The notes beneath the pieces are model-generated. The model saw nothing but the letters and a program-made list of their open reading frames with translations, was not told the DNA's origin and made no database searches. Shown here piece by piece: positions 49,230 to 57,549 of a stretch of DNA of 64,000 nt (position 1 is the first letter of the stretch; each line of letters begins with the position of its first letter). The DNA comes from Niallia circulans. Lineage in GTDB: Bacteria > Bacillota > Bacilli > Bacillales > Cytobacillaceae. The stretch is taken from the NCBI RefSeq assembly GCF_003726095.1, contig NZ_CP026031.1, positions 2,666,001 to 2,730,000 on the forward strand, given 5' to 3'. Position numbers and translations under genes: made by a program.

Positions 49230-49290
49230 TCCTCTCCTTTTCGTCAGTGTCTTTAAGACTACCTCGTAAAGGTAATCTTAAAGACGTCAC

Positions 49291-50646
49291 TTATTCTTGC
49301 TCAAAGTCGACCTCCGCTTGTGCATCTTCAAGAGCTTGCTTTACATTTGCACCATTCTCTAGAACCTCATTTAAAGTGGTTAAATTAAATACTTCATTGA
49401 TAGTAGTCGTAATTGGCACCGTTTTAATCAAATTTACTTCATCTTGAATTTCCAATAATGTATCAAATGGATTATTAACAAAGTACTTTACATACTCATT
49501 GTCTGGATTATGAGTGATATCTTTATTAGTCCAAACCTTTGTATTAACCGGATCAAAACCAAGAATATTCCAGATTTGTTCCCCGCCTTCTTCCGTTAAC
49601 TTTGCCCAAGTCATAAATTCAGCTGCTAGCTCAGCATTTTCAGAGTCTTTATATACGACTGTACCTGTACCACCTGCACCATTTGAACGTTTTTGACCTT
49701 CCTCAAACACAGGTGCTGGGGCAATAGCAAATTTGCCAGACATCTCTGGCATATAATCTGTAAAACGAGACATATACCAAATAGCTTTAGGGAAGGCAGC
49801 CACTTCACCTTTTGCCACTGTCGCATAGCCTTGTTCTGTATCAATTTGTCCCCCTGGAGTTACTTCGGCAATCCCGCTTTCTAACCAGCCTTGCTGCATT
49901 GTTAGCATATTGTTTAATGAATCCAGCTTCACATTTGCATTGGATGGATCTTTTACCCAAGATTCTCCGTGTTCCGACATTGCTAATGTCAGCCAATCCG
50001 CACCGCCAGTATCAACAGAGGTCATATAAACTTCTCCATTAGTAGCCTCTTTTAACTTCTCACCAGCTGCTGCAAAGTCATCCCATGTTTTAATTTTGGT
50101 ATAATCAATTCCATGTTTTTCGAGAATCTCTGTATTGTAGTACATGACAGTAGCCCCAACATGTGTCGGTACTCCATAATAGTTGCCATCTTTTTCATAA
50201 GCATCTAATCGAGATGTCACCAAATCAGCCTTATACGGTTCTACATAACTGTTTAATGCCAGCCATGGAACTTCTCCATCTAAATAGTTAGGAAATTGGC
50301 CAATTTCTACATCTGCTAAATCAGGAATCCCTTCTCCTGATTGGACGGATAAAGTTAGTTTCGTATGCATATCTGCATATGGATAGACAGTAAATTTAAT
50401 TTGAATTTGCTTATCTGGATTCGTTTCATTCCATTTATTCAACATTTCCGTGTAAAATTTTTGGTGTAAATCCACGAATAACCACATATCCAACTTCGCA
50501 CCATCTTCTGGTCCAACTGTCGTAACCTCTGCTTCTACCTCTTTCTTGTCACTTCCCTTTCCCCCAGAGGAATTCGAACAACCAACAACTAAAACAGCCA
50601 TCAGAAGAATTACAAAATAGGAAAAGCCTTTTTTGGGTAACCCCAT
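49291..50646 (-). CDS. araN: ABC arabino-oligosaccharide-binding lipoprotein (AraN-like)
   Basis: 451 residues. Lipoprotein signal FVILLMAVLVVGC, then a family 1 binding fold (LDMWLFVDLHQKFYTEMLNKWN; VPWLALNSYVEP). ATG 50646 follows GGGGGCAGAG; the longer frame adds 19 residues before the signal. First gene of the arabinan operon, 68 bp downstream of a cre-like site. Confidence 0.87.
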   Translation of the reverse strand: MGLPKKGFSYFVILLMAVLVVGCSNSSGGKGSDKKEVEAEVTTVGPEDGAKLDMWLFVDLHQKFYTEMLNKWNETNPDKQIQIKFTVYPYADMHTKLTLSVQSGEGIPDLADVEIGQFPNYLDGEVPWLALNSYVEPYKADLVTSRLDAYEKDGNYYGVPTHVGATVMYYNTEILEKHGIDYTKIKTWDDFAAAGEKLKEATNGEVYMTSVDTGGADWLTLAMSEHGESWVKDPSNANVKLDSLNNMLTMQQGWLESGIAEVTPGGQIDTEQGYATVAKGEVAAFPKAIWYMSRFTDYMPEMSGKFAIAPAPVFEEGQKRSNGAGGTGTVVYKDSENAELAAEFMTWAKLTEEGGEQIWNILGFDPVNTKVWTNKDITHNPDNEYVKYFVNNPFDTLLEIQDEVNLIKTVPITTTINEVFNLTTLNEVLENGANVKQALEDAQAEVDFEQE

Positions 50647-50713
50647 AATCTCTGCCCCCATTCGATTTTTTGTATTTTTGAATTTACGTATTTCAAAGAT
50701 CACCTCCTGATAA

Positions 50714-50727
50714 TTAAAACGCTTTCA
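50714..50727 (-). promoter_or_regulatory. cre-like site before araN
   Basis: Minus-strand TGAAAGCGTTTTAA has one mismatch to TGWAANCGNTNWCA. The gap 50728-51059 otherwise holds only AT-rich sequence; an imperfect AraR-like half-site near 50800 is too weak to call. Confidence 0.55.
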
Positions 50728-51059
50728 CAAATAGGTATATTACCATCCTCAAATTTTTATGTGTAATTCTTATACGCACTTTTTTATTTTTTTCAAAAAA
50801 ATGTACGGATGTAATAAGCGTTTTTTTTCAACCCATCAGAAGTGATGAATTTGGATGTATGTATATTAGTTCACAAAAATTAATCACTAAAAAAAGAGTT
50901 TATCCCTGTCTCTTCTAGGCTTATCTAACAAATATTTGACCATACATCTTTTGGAACTACTAAGTCAAATCGAAAAGTTCCAAAATTGTATGAGTAATTT
51001 TGGTCAATATAGAAGAAAATACATCTGTAGGAGCTATTTACAAAAAAGGAGGATTTCTG

Positions 51060-51266
51060 TTGAATAAAAAGAATAATGATCAAACTACAAAAGTTGCAGG
51101 ACGCATGTTTGATCCAAGTGATTATGAAAAAAAAGACCAACTTTCTTCTGGCTTGGCAACTACTCATGAACAAGCTACTGATACTTATACAGAAGGAGAA
51201 ATTGGTGCTGTAATTGATGATGTGGATGGCGAGGATATAGAGATAGGGAAGAAAAGAACTAAATAA
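51060..51266 (+). CDS. DUF4025 protein (YozQ-like)
   Basis: 68 residues from TTG 51060 after AAAGGAGGATTTCTG. The core KVAGRMFDPSDYEKKDQLSSGLATTHEQATDTYTEG matches the short YozQ family found in Bacillus; no function is known. Upstream in-frame codons lack a ribosome site. Followed by a strong terminator. Confidence 0.75.
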   Translation: MNKKNNDQTTKVAGRMFDPSDYEKKDQLSSGLATTHEQATDTYTEGEIGAVIDDVDGEDIEIGKKRTK

Positions 51267-51268
51267 CA

Positions 51269-51320
51269 AATAGAAAAAGGATGCATTCTTTTGAGAGAAA
51301 GCATCCTTTTTCTATTTTTC
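51269..51320. terminator. Bidirectional terminator
   Basis: AAATAGAAAAAGGATGC pairs with GCATCCTTTTTCTATTT around a 16-nt loop. Shared by the DUF4025 gene and the convergent aldehyde dehydrogenase. Confidence 0.9.
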
Positions 51321-51349
51321 ATGCCTATGCTATGCTTGCTAAGAAATTG

Positions 51350-52828
51350 TTACTCTGGAATATATGGTAATTCAAGTGTTTTCGGGATATTAATTACATG
51401 GGTCTCCACATAAGATTTTAATCCTTCTTCTCCATACTCTCTTCCAACTCCAGATTGTTTCACCCCGCCAAATGGGAATCGCACATCCAAGCCTTGAACA
51501 GCTGCAGTATTAATCATTGTTGTGCCTGCCTCAATGCGACGGGCAACTTTAATTGCATGTTCTTCTTCGCCCCAAACAGAACTTGTTAGACCATAAATGC
51601 TCTCATTGTGTAACTCAATTACTTGCTCTTCATCATCAAAAGGCAAAATTGGCACAGTCGGTCCAAATTGCTCTTCTACAACAATTGGATCATGAAAATC
51701 AGCGCCTAATACTAATGTAGGCTGCAGAAAATATCCATTATCCATTAATTCGGGATTGAGGATTTCCCCTAATGGAATCACTTTAGCTCCTTTACTTTTT
51801 GCATCTTCTACAAGACTTTTAACATATTTCACCTGATTTTTATTATTTACTGGGCCTACCGTCACATCAGGATGAAAAGGATCGCCAACGCGAATCCACT
51901 TATTCGCCGCTTCGATATATTTCTCTACGAAAGCATCATAGATTGATCGATGAACATAAATGCGTTTCGCTATCATACAAATTTGTCCTGCGGTAAGGAA
52001 GTTTGAAATAACCATTCTTCGCATCGCTTTTTCATCATTTACATCAAAGTCTTCTAGCACAATTGCGGCATCATTTCCTCCTAACTCAAGCGTCATCTTT
52101 TTAATCGTTTCAGAAGCAGCCTTCATAATACTCTTAGCTGTCTTCGTTCCACCCGTGAAGGCAATCTTTGCAACTTTTGGATTCGATGTAAGCTCTACCC
52201 CTACCTCTGCATCCCCATGGACAAGATTGAGCACACCTGGAGGAAATTCTTCTGCGATAATTTCTACTACTTTACTGACAGCTAAAGGAGCAAATGGACT
52301 TGGTTTTACAACCATTGTATTTCCAGTTAATAAGGCTGGTGCTATTTTAATAGTGGATAAAGAAATAGGATAATTCCATGGAGAAATAGCGGAAACCACA
52401 CCTACTGGATCAAATGTAATGATTGTTCTCCCATTTTCATGCTCTTTTTCTTGGGGAGCAACAACTTTCTTTACATTCTTGCATGCAAATTCCATCCACA
52501 TGATAGAGATTGCTATTTCACCTTTGGAATCATATAAAGCTTTCCCATGTTCCCGAGATAACAAAGTAGCTATTTCAGGTGTTGCATCCTTTAATTTTTG
52601 AATAGCTCGTTCCATTCTTTCGATCCGCTCATCTACATCCGTCCAAGCCCAGCCTTTTAACGCATCATAAGCTGCATCAATCGCTAGTACCGTTTCTTCT
52701 TGCGTATTAAGAGGTGCATATCCTACAATTTCATCCGGATGTGTTGGATTTTCACGTGGAGCTTGCTTTTCAGTTGGTACTTTCTCTCCGTTAATAATGG
52801 CATGTATAGTAATTGGCTCTGTTTGCAT
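51350..52828 (-). CDS. NAD(P)-dependent aldehyde dehydrogenase
   Basis: 492 residues. SPWNYPISLST cofactor loop, catalytic Glu in LELGGNDAA, catalytic Cys in GQICMIAKRIYVH, and PFGGVKQSGVGREYGEEGL. Closest in pattern to class 1/2 ALDHs such as succinate-semialdehyde or betaine-aldehyde types; substrate not resolved. Monocistronic, ribosome site AAGGAGGAGTCGGAAT. Confidence 0.9.
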   Translation of the reverse strand: MQTEPITIHAIINGEKVPTEKQAPRENPTHPDEIVGYAPLNTQEETVLAIDAAYDALKGWAWTDVDERIERMERAIQKLKDATPEIATLLSREHGKALYDSKGEIAISIMWMEFACKNVKKVVAPQEKEHENGRTIITFDPVGVVSAISPWNYPISLSTIKIAPALLTGNTMVVKPSPFAPLAVSKVVEIIAEEFPPGVLNLVHGDAEVGVELTSNPKVAKIAFTGGTKTAKSIMKAASETIKKMTLELGGNDAAIVLEDFDVNDEKAMRRMVISNFLTAGQICMIAKRIYVHRSIYDAFVEKYIEAANKWIRVGDPFHPDVTVGPVNNKNQVKYVKSLVEDAKSKGAKVIPLGEILNPELMDNGYFLQPTLVLGADFHDPIVVEEQFGPTVPILPFDDEEQVIELHNESIYGLTSSVWGEEEHAIKVARRIEAGTTMINTAAVQGLDVRFPFGGVKQSGVGREYGEEGLKSYVETHVINIPKTLELPYIPE

Positions 52829-53211
52829 ATTCCGACTCCTCCTTGTAGGAATTATTTACTTCATTAGTATGAATTAGGTTGTTAAGGTATATACAGTGAG
52901 AACGATAAAAACAATTAGATTTTCTTGAGCGACTTATTAACCCCCATAACTTAAATACCGTTACACTATATTAACTTATACACTTTTTACTAGGAGTTTA
53001 ATCTAGAAAAGCTACTTTTTTTGTGAAAAGAGGATGGAACTGGACAACGGAGTTTACTATAACGGAAATATCTCCTCTATCAACTATTTCTCTAATTAAT
53101 TTTGAAAACTAGTTCGCACGAATATTTGGAGAGGGAGTTTCGACACTCACACTATGAAAAAAGGTATATTCAGTTTGTAGGAGTACTAAATGCACAAACA
53201 TTTTTATACTT

Positions 53212-53248
53212 AATAAAAAACCGAACAATTATACATAAAATTGTTCGG
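53212..53248 (-). terminator. Terminator of the PTS/araD operon
   Basis: CCGAACAATT (53221-53230) and AATTGTTCGG (53239-53248), 8-nt loop, followed by TTTTTTATT on the minus strand. The remaining gap up to 52829 shows no gene. Confidence 0.9.
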
Positions 53249-53282
53249 GATATCCTCGAATAGAAGCTTTTCTCTTTATAAG

Positions 53283-53990
53283 TTAATTTTGACCATAGTA
53301 AGCATATGCTCCGTGTTTTCTAAGATAGTGCTTATCTAATAAATGCTGATCCATAGAAGAAATAGTCGGATTTAGATTAAGTGTATGATAAGCCATTTTG
53401 CATACTTCCTCTAAAATAACGGCATGATGAAGTGCCTCTTTTGCATTCTTTCCCCAAGCAAACGGACCATGACTAGATACTAAAACTGATGGAATTTCAT
53501 TGGGATTTATTCCGTTTTTATAAAATGTTTCTACAATGACATTTCCTGTCTCTCGCTCATAGTCCCCTTTGATTTCTTCTTCTGTTAAACTTCTAGTACA
53601 TGGAACAGAACCATAAAATGTATCTGCTTGTGTAGTACCTAAAGCAGGCAATTCTTTAGTTGCTTGAGACCAGATAGTAGCCCACGGGGAATGTGTATGA
53701 ACAATTCCGCCGATATCTTTAAAGTTTTTATACAACACTATGTGAGTACTAGTGTCCGATGAAGGTTTTAAATGACCCTCAACTACTTTCCCTTCAAGGT
53801 CAACTACAACTAAGTCACCTATCTTCAAGTCCTCATATTCTACTCCACTTGGTTTAATAACAACTAGTCCCGAATCACGATCAATACCACTTACATTTCC
53901 CCAAGTGAATGTCACTAAATGATGTTGAGGTAAACCTAGATTTGCTTCTAAGACTTGTTCTTTTAATTTTTCAAGCATAGTTTTTTTCAC
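53283..53990 (-). CDS. araD: L-ribulose-5-phosphate 4-epimerase
   Basis: 235 residues, class II aldolase fold. It keeps the E. coli AraD active site: SSDTSTH (Asp), zinc ligands H98 and H100 in GGIVHTH and H174 in [12 protein letters not shown], catalytic Asp in TTQADTFYG, and the C-terminal [15 protein letters not shown] with the catalytic Tyr. This close match favours a true AraD over the related fuculose aldolase or SgbE. Converts L-ribulose-5-P to D-xylulose-5-P. It ends a PTS operon with no araA or araB, so its substrate must come from the adjacent dehydrogenase. Confidence 0.92.
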   Translation of the reverse strand: MKKTMLEKLKEQVLEANLGLPQHHLVTFTWGNVSGIDRDSGLVVIKPSGVEYEDLKIGDLVVVDLEGKVVEGHLKPSSDTSTHIVLYKNFKDIGGIVHTHSPWATIWSQATKELPALGTTQADTFYGSVPCTRSLTEEEIKGDYERETGNVIVETFYKNGINPNEIPSVLVSSHGPFAWGKNAKEALHHAVILEEVCKMAYHTLNLNPTISSMDQHLLDKHYLRKHGAYAYYGQN

Positions 53991-54045
53991 CTCTTCTTAA
54001 TGATTCCCTATTTTTTATACTTTGCGAAAATTTATCTATCAACTA

Positions 54046-55104
54046 CTAGTTATCACCAAAAGATACTAAAACCTTATTGTATTTCAATGTTCGATCTGCC
54101 ATTTTTTTTAAATAGGCACCAACTTCATCAACAGTAATCTTATGAGAAATCATTGGTTTAAATTTCAGAGTGCCTTTTGTCATGAAATCTAAAGTTGCTT
54201 TCCAAGCAATCCCCGGATAGGGGGCTGTATATGAATTCCATGTACCTTGAATTTTTATCTCACCTCGAAGAACATGCTCTATTGCCTCTTCTTCTAATGG
54301 AAGATTTGAATGTGCAATACCCAAAAAAACTACACGTCCTTTTTTCTTGGCTGCTAATATGGATTGTTGCTGAGTAATTTTACTTCCGGCTGTTTCAGCA
54401 ACAACATCTGCTCCTCCATCAGTAAACTTGCGGATTTGTTGAACAACATCAGATACTTTAGCATTTATTACAATATCTGCTCCTAAATCCCTAGCTAGTT
54501 CAAGTTTTTCTTCAAATATATCTACCGCAATCACAGTAGATGCTCCAAAGATTTTTGCCCATTGTATTGTTAACTGTCCAATGGGTCCACACCCCATTAC
54601 GACTACCGTTTCACCTGGTTGAATTTGTGCTTTTTGCAAGCCATGGTAACCAATTGTAGCAGGTTCAACTCCTGCAGCCGTTTCATAATTTAGTCGATCA
54701 TCAATTTGCAGAACATGCCTTTGGGGTACTTTTACATATTCAGCAAACGCTCCATTACTTCCCGTTCCAATAATGTTATAATTTTCACATAGTGCATAAT
54801 CACTTGCCTGACAAAATTTACATTCCCCACACGGTACAAGTGGCGCAACTACCACTCTATCTCCCTGTTTTACATTCGTTACATTTCTCCCAATTTCAGC
54901 GACTTTTCCAGTAAACTCGTGTCCTAAAATAAGTGGATATGTCCGAGCTCCACTTATCATAGAACGCGGTACATCAGAACCGCAAATACCACAATAAACT
55001 ACCTTGATCAAAACTTCATCTTCATTGATTTGCGGTATGTCTATTAACTCTGTTTGAATATTTCCCAATGAGTATAAAACTGCTGCTTGCATTTTTTGTT
55101 GCAT
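54046..55104 (-). CDS. Zinc polyol(-phosphate) dehydrogenase (GatD-like)
   Basis: 352 residues, medium-chain dehydrogenase. Catalytic zinc C41 and H62/E63 (CGICGSD; GHEFTG), structural zinc C92/C95/C98/C106, Rossmann VVVMGCGPIGQL. ATG 55104 follows AAAGGAGTTTGAAA; longer readings have no family similarity. In GatABC operons this position is galactitol-1-phosphate 5-dehydrogenase, but pairing with AraD suggests oxidation of a pentitol phosphate to L-ribulose-5-phosphate. That substrate is inference. Confidence 0.88.
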   Translation of the reverse strand: MQQKMQAAVLYSLGNIQTELIDIPQINEDEVLIKVVYCGICGSDVPRSMISGARTYPLILGHEFTGKVAEIGRNVTNVKQGDRVVVAPLVPCGECKFCQASDYALCENYNIIGTGSNGAFAEYVKVPQRHVLQIDDRLNYETAAGVEPATIGYHGLQKAQIQPGETVVVMGCGPIGQLTIQWAKIFGASTVIAVDIFEEKLELARDLGADIVINAKVSDVVQQIRKFTDGGADVVAETAGSKITQQQSILAAKKKGRVVFLGIAHSNLPLEEEAIEHVLRGEIKIQGTWNSYTAPYPGIAWKATLDFMTKGTLKFKPMISHKITVDEVGAYLKKMADRTLKYNKVLVSFGDN

Positions 55105-55271
55105 TTTCAAACTCCTTTCTCTATTTTTATGGACACTTTCTGCAATTATATAAAATTGTAATTTCCACCCATTTATCCGGTATCCTAGCCAACTCGAAAT
55201 CATTTGAGAACTTTCATGTCCTCTTATTCTTCCGTGCTGACTAGCCACCAATACAGTGCAGAACTCTCTAT

Positions 55272-56702
55272 CTATGCTGCGGAAGAGGTTTTTTTGTCTT
55301 GAGAATTTTTCTCAGCTTGACGATCTAAATAATCGTAAATTGCCATTTTATTTTTTCTAAAAAAGAACCATAGAATGAAATAAGCGACAATCGTTAATCC
55401 AATAAATATAGGATTCTGACTTAAAAATGCTAAAAAAATTAATCCCATTAATGGCTTTCCCAGTATATTAAAACTTGTTATTAACAATGCTCCAGCTGGT
55501 AAAGCAATGCCGACGTCTTTGGCAATTTCGGTAAATAAGGGTGCTGTATACGTACACATGTATAATCCAAGACCAAACCAGATAGCTCCATTGACCATAA
55601 TCTTAGCGATATTACCATTTGAAATAGCCACCAGGCCTTGGACCATAAAGGGAATAGCTAATAAGTCAACAACTGGTAGCACTTTATTTCCTGGAAGAAC
55701 CATCGCTAGAAATACCATCACTGGAATTAATAATACTCCTGTCATTAATGTTGCTTGTTCTCCAAAACCTGCTGCATCATTGACAGCCAAATACCATTCT
55801 CGATTAGATCCTTTTTCTTTTTTGACCGTATTTTTTCTAGCTGCCTCTGTAATTGGACTAAATGCTTGAGCAAAAAGCCCCGCAACGCGCGGGAAAATTG
55901 CCATTACCGCACTTGTTGCAATTCCAACTAAAGCAATGGATCCCCATGCATCCAAACTATTTAATGTTGTTAAATTACCTAATACTCCAATGAATATTCC
56001 TAGAAACAACCCCAAAGTAATAGGTTCACCTAAAAATCCTAACCGCTTTTGCAAGGTTGCTGGATTTAATTTGATTTTATGGAATCCCAGTTTATTTAAA
56101 AGGGGATCCATTAAAACTCCAAATATAGTAGGTTCAATATTATGCATCGCAATAATTGTTGCATTTGGATAATTGTAATATTTTGACCATCTTCTTGCCA
56201 TCAGCTCTGCATTCAACAAGCTATAAAGGTTAAGAACAATCATACATCCAATCGATAAAATCATATTATCTGTGACCAGATAAACCATTGATCCCCAAAT
56301 CACATAGGAATAATTATTCCATAAGTCTGATGGCTGGAAAACATCTGTCCACTTCACAAGGAATAGTACCGTTTGCAAAATTAGTCCAACAGCTAGGAAT
56401 ATCATCCCCGGTTCGGTAGAAAAGCCTACTATTGCTGTGGCTTGCCATCCCACATCAAAACCTGTTAATTCCATTCCAGTAATATCAACCATGTTTTGAA
56501 TTACAGGTGAAATAATTGGTGTAAAGGCGCCTAGAACCATTGTAAATCCTTGTAATCCAATACCGGCATAGAGAGCGGAAATAAATGCTTTCTTCATCGA
56601 TACTTTAAGTAATAATGCAATAATAAAAATAATGATTGGAACTATAATTGGAGCGCCAAACGTATCAAAAACTTCTTTCAACGTTTCTAAAAACATTCCC
56701 AT
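55272..56702 (-). CDS. PTS galactitol-type permease, EIIC (GatC family)
   Basis: 476 residues with 10-12 hydrophobic helices; GatC-family features GIGLQGFTMVLGAFTPII, NNYSYVIWGSMVY and NDAAGFGEQATLMTGVLLIP. Polyol channel of the PTS. Longer than E. coli GatC (451) mainly through a charged C-terminal tail. Encoded 12 bp after EIIB. Confidence 0.92.
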   Translation of the reverse strand: MGMFLETLKEVFDTFGAPIIVPIIIFIIALLLKVSMKKAFISALYAGIGLQGFTMVLGAFTPIISPVIQNMVDITGMELTGFDVGWQATAIVGFSTEPGMIFLAVGLILQTVLFLVKWTDVFQPSDLWNNYSYVIWGSMVYLVTDNMILSIGCMIVLNLYSLLNAELMARRWSKYYNYPNATIIAMHNIEPTIFGVLMDPLLNKLGFHKIKLNPATLQKRLGFLGEPITLGLFLGIFIGVLGNLTTLNSLDAWGSIALVGIATSAVMAIFPRVAGLFAQAFSPITEAARKNTVKKEKGSNREWYLAVNDAAGFGEQATLMTGVLLIPVMVFLAMVLPGNKVLPVVDLLAIPFMVQGLVAISNGNIAKIMVNGAIWFGLGLYMCTYTAPLFTEIAKDVGIALPAGALLITSFNILGKPLMGLIFLAFLSQNPIFIGLTIVAYFILWFFFRKNKMAIYDYLDRQAEKNSQDKKTSSAA

Positions 56703-56714
56703 TCCCCCAGTCTA

Positions 56715-57017
56715 TTATTTATTTAGCGCTTTAAGCACTTTTTCCACTTCCTCATAAAACTCATCTTCACCTATTCCAGTTAAACAGCTGCTAGCACTAA
56801 TGGTTGGGATACCATAATCCGCAACTGGCAATGGACTAGTATGTGTAATTAAGTCATAATTTCCACTTTGAGCATAATTTAGAGCTTCTGTTGGTTTTGC
56901 TTCTGTAGTTCTAACATGGAAGCCTCTAGTCTCCATTTCCTCTTTCAGCTTCTCAGCTACCATCGATGACGTAACCGTTCCTGAACCACATACTGACAAT
57001 ATGTTGTAACTTTTCAT
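56715..57017 (-). CDS. PTS galactitol-type EIIB component
   Basis: 100 residues. Phospho-Cys C10 in ILSVCGSGTVTSSMVAEKL, the EIIB-Gat P-loop. Accepts phosphate from EIIA and passes it to the sugar during import. Ribosome site GGGGGACTTTTA. Confidence 0.93.
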   Translation of the reverse strand: MKSYNILSVCGSGTVTSSMVAEKLKEEMETRGFHVRTTEAKPTEALNYAQSGNYDLITHTSPLPVADYGIPTISASSCLTGIGEDEFYEEVEKVLKALNK

Positions 57018-57042
57018 TAAAAGTCCCCCAATTCAAATTTAT

Positions 57043-57489
57043 TTAAGCTAAAGCACTACTTAAAATATCAGAGATAACTCGACTATCTTCAGCCTTTTCC
57101 ATTCTATTTAAAAGCTCTTCGTTCTGAAATATAGCCATTAGCTGCTTTAATAATTTCACTTGCTTTTTTGGTTCTTTAACTGCTAGTAAGAAGACTAATT
57201 TCACATCAACTTTCTGGGCAGGATCAGCCATTAATTGAAAATTGACAGGTTCTTCTAAGGTTGCTAAAGCAATGGTTGATTCCTTTACATGTGTGGAGTC
57301 TGTATGTGGAATAGCTACATTAATACGGCCAATTTGCAGACCAGTAGGCAAAGACATCTCTCGTTGAAGCACTGCATCAATGTAAGTGTCCGTAACATAA
57401 CCAGATTCTAATAACATCTCTCCCAAAATCTTAATTACTTCCTCAGAGCTATTTACTTTTAATTTTACTTTTACTAAGTCTAAAACCAT
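57043..57489 (-). CDS. PTS fructose/mannitol-type EIIA component
   Basis: 148 residues, PTS_EIIA_2 fold. Phospho-His in VAIPHTDSTHV. First structural gene of the operon, 60 bp after the regulator. Confidence 0.93.
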   Translation of the reverse strand: MVLDLVKVKLKVNSSEEVIKILGEMLLESGYVTDTYIDAVLQREMSLPTGLQIGRINVAIPHTDSTHVKESTIALATLEEPVNFQLMADPAQKVDVKLVFLLAVKEPKKQVKLLKQLMAIFQNEELLNRMEKAEDSRVISDILSSALA

Positions 57490-57549
57490 GATTGTCTCCT
57501 CACATTCACATTTCTAATGAAATAATAAACACTTGTGTTAATCCAATTA

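Noticed and set aside
50800..50816. AraR operator upstream of araN
   Set aside because: Only about 9 of 16 positions of the AraR consensus match; one half-site at most.
53041..53128. Short plus-strand open frame after the aldehyde dehydrogenase
   Set aside because: About 29 codons, no ribosome site and no recognisable similarity.
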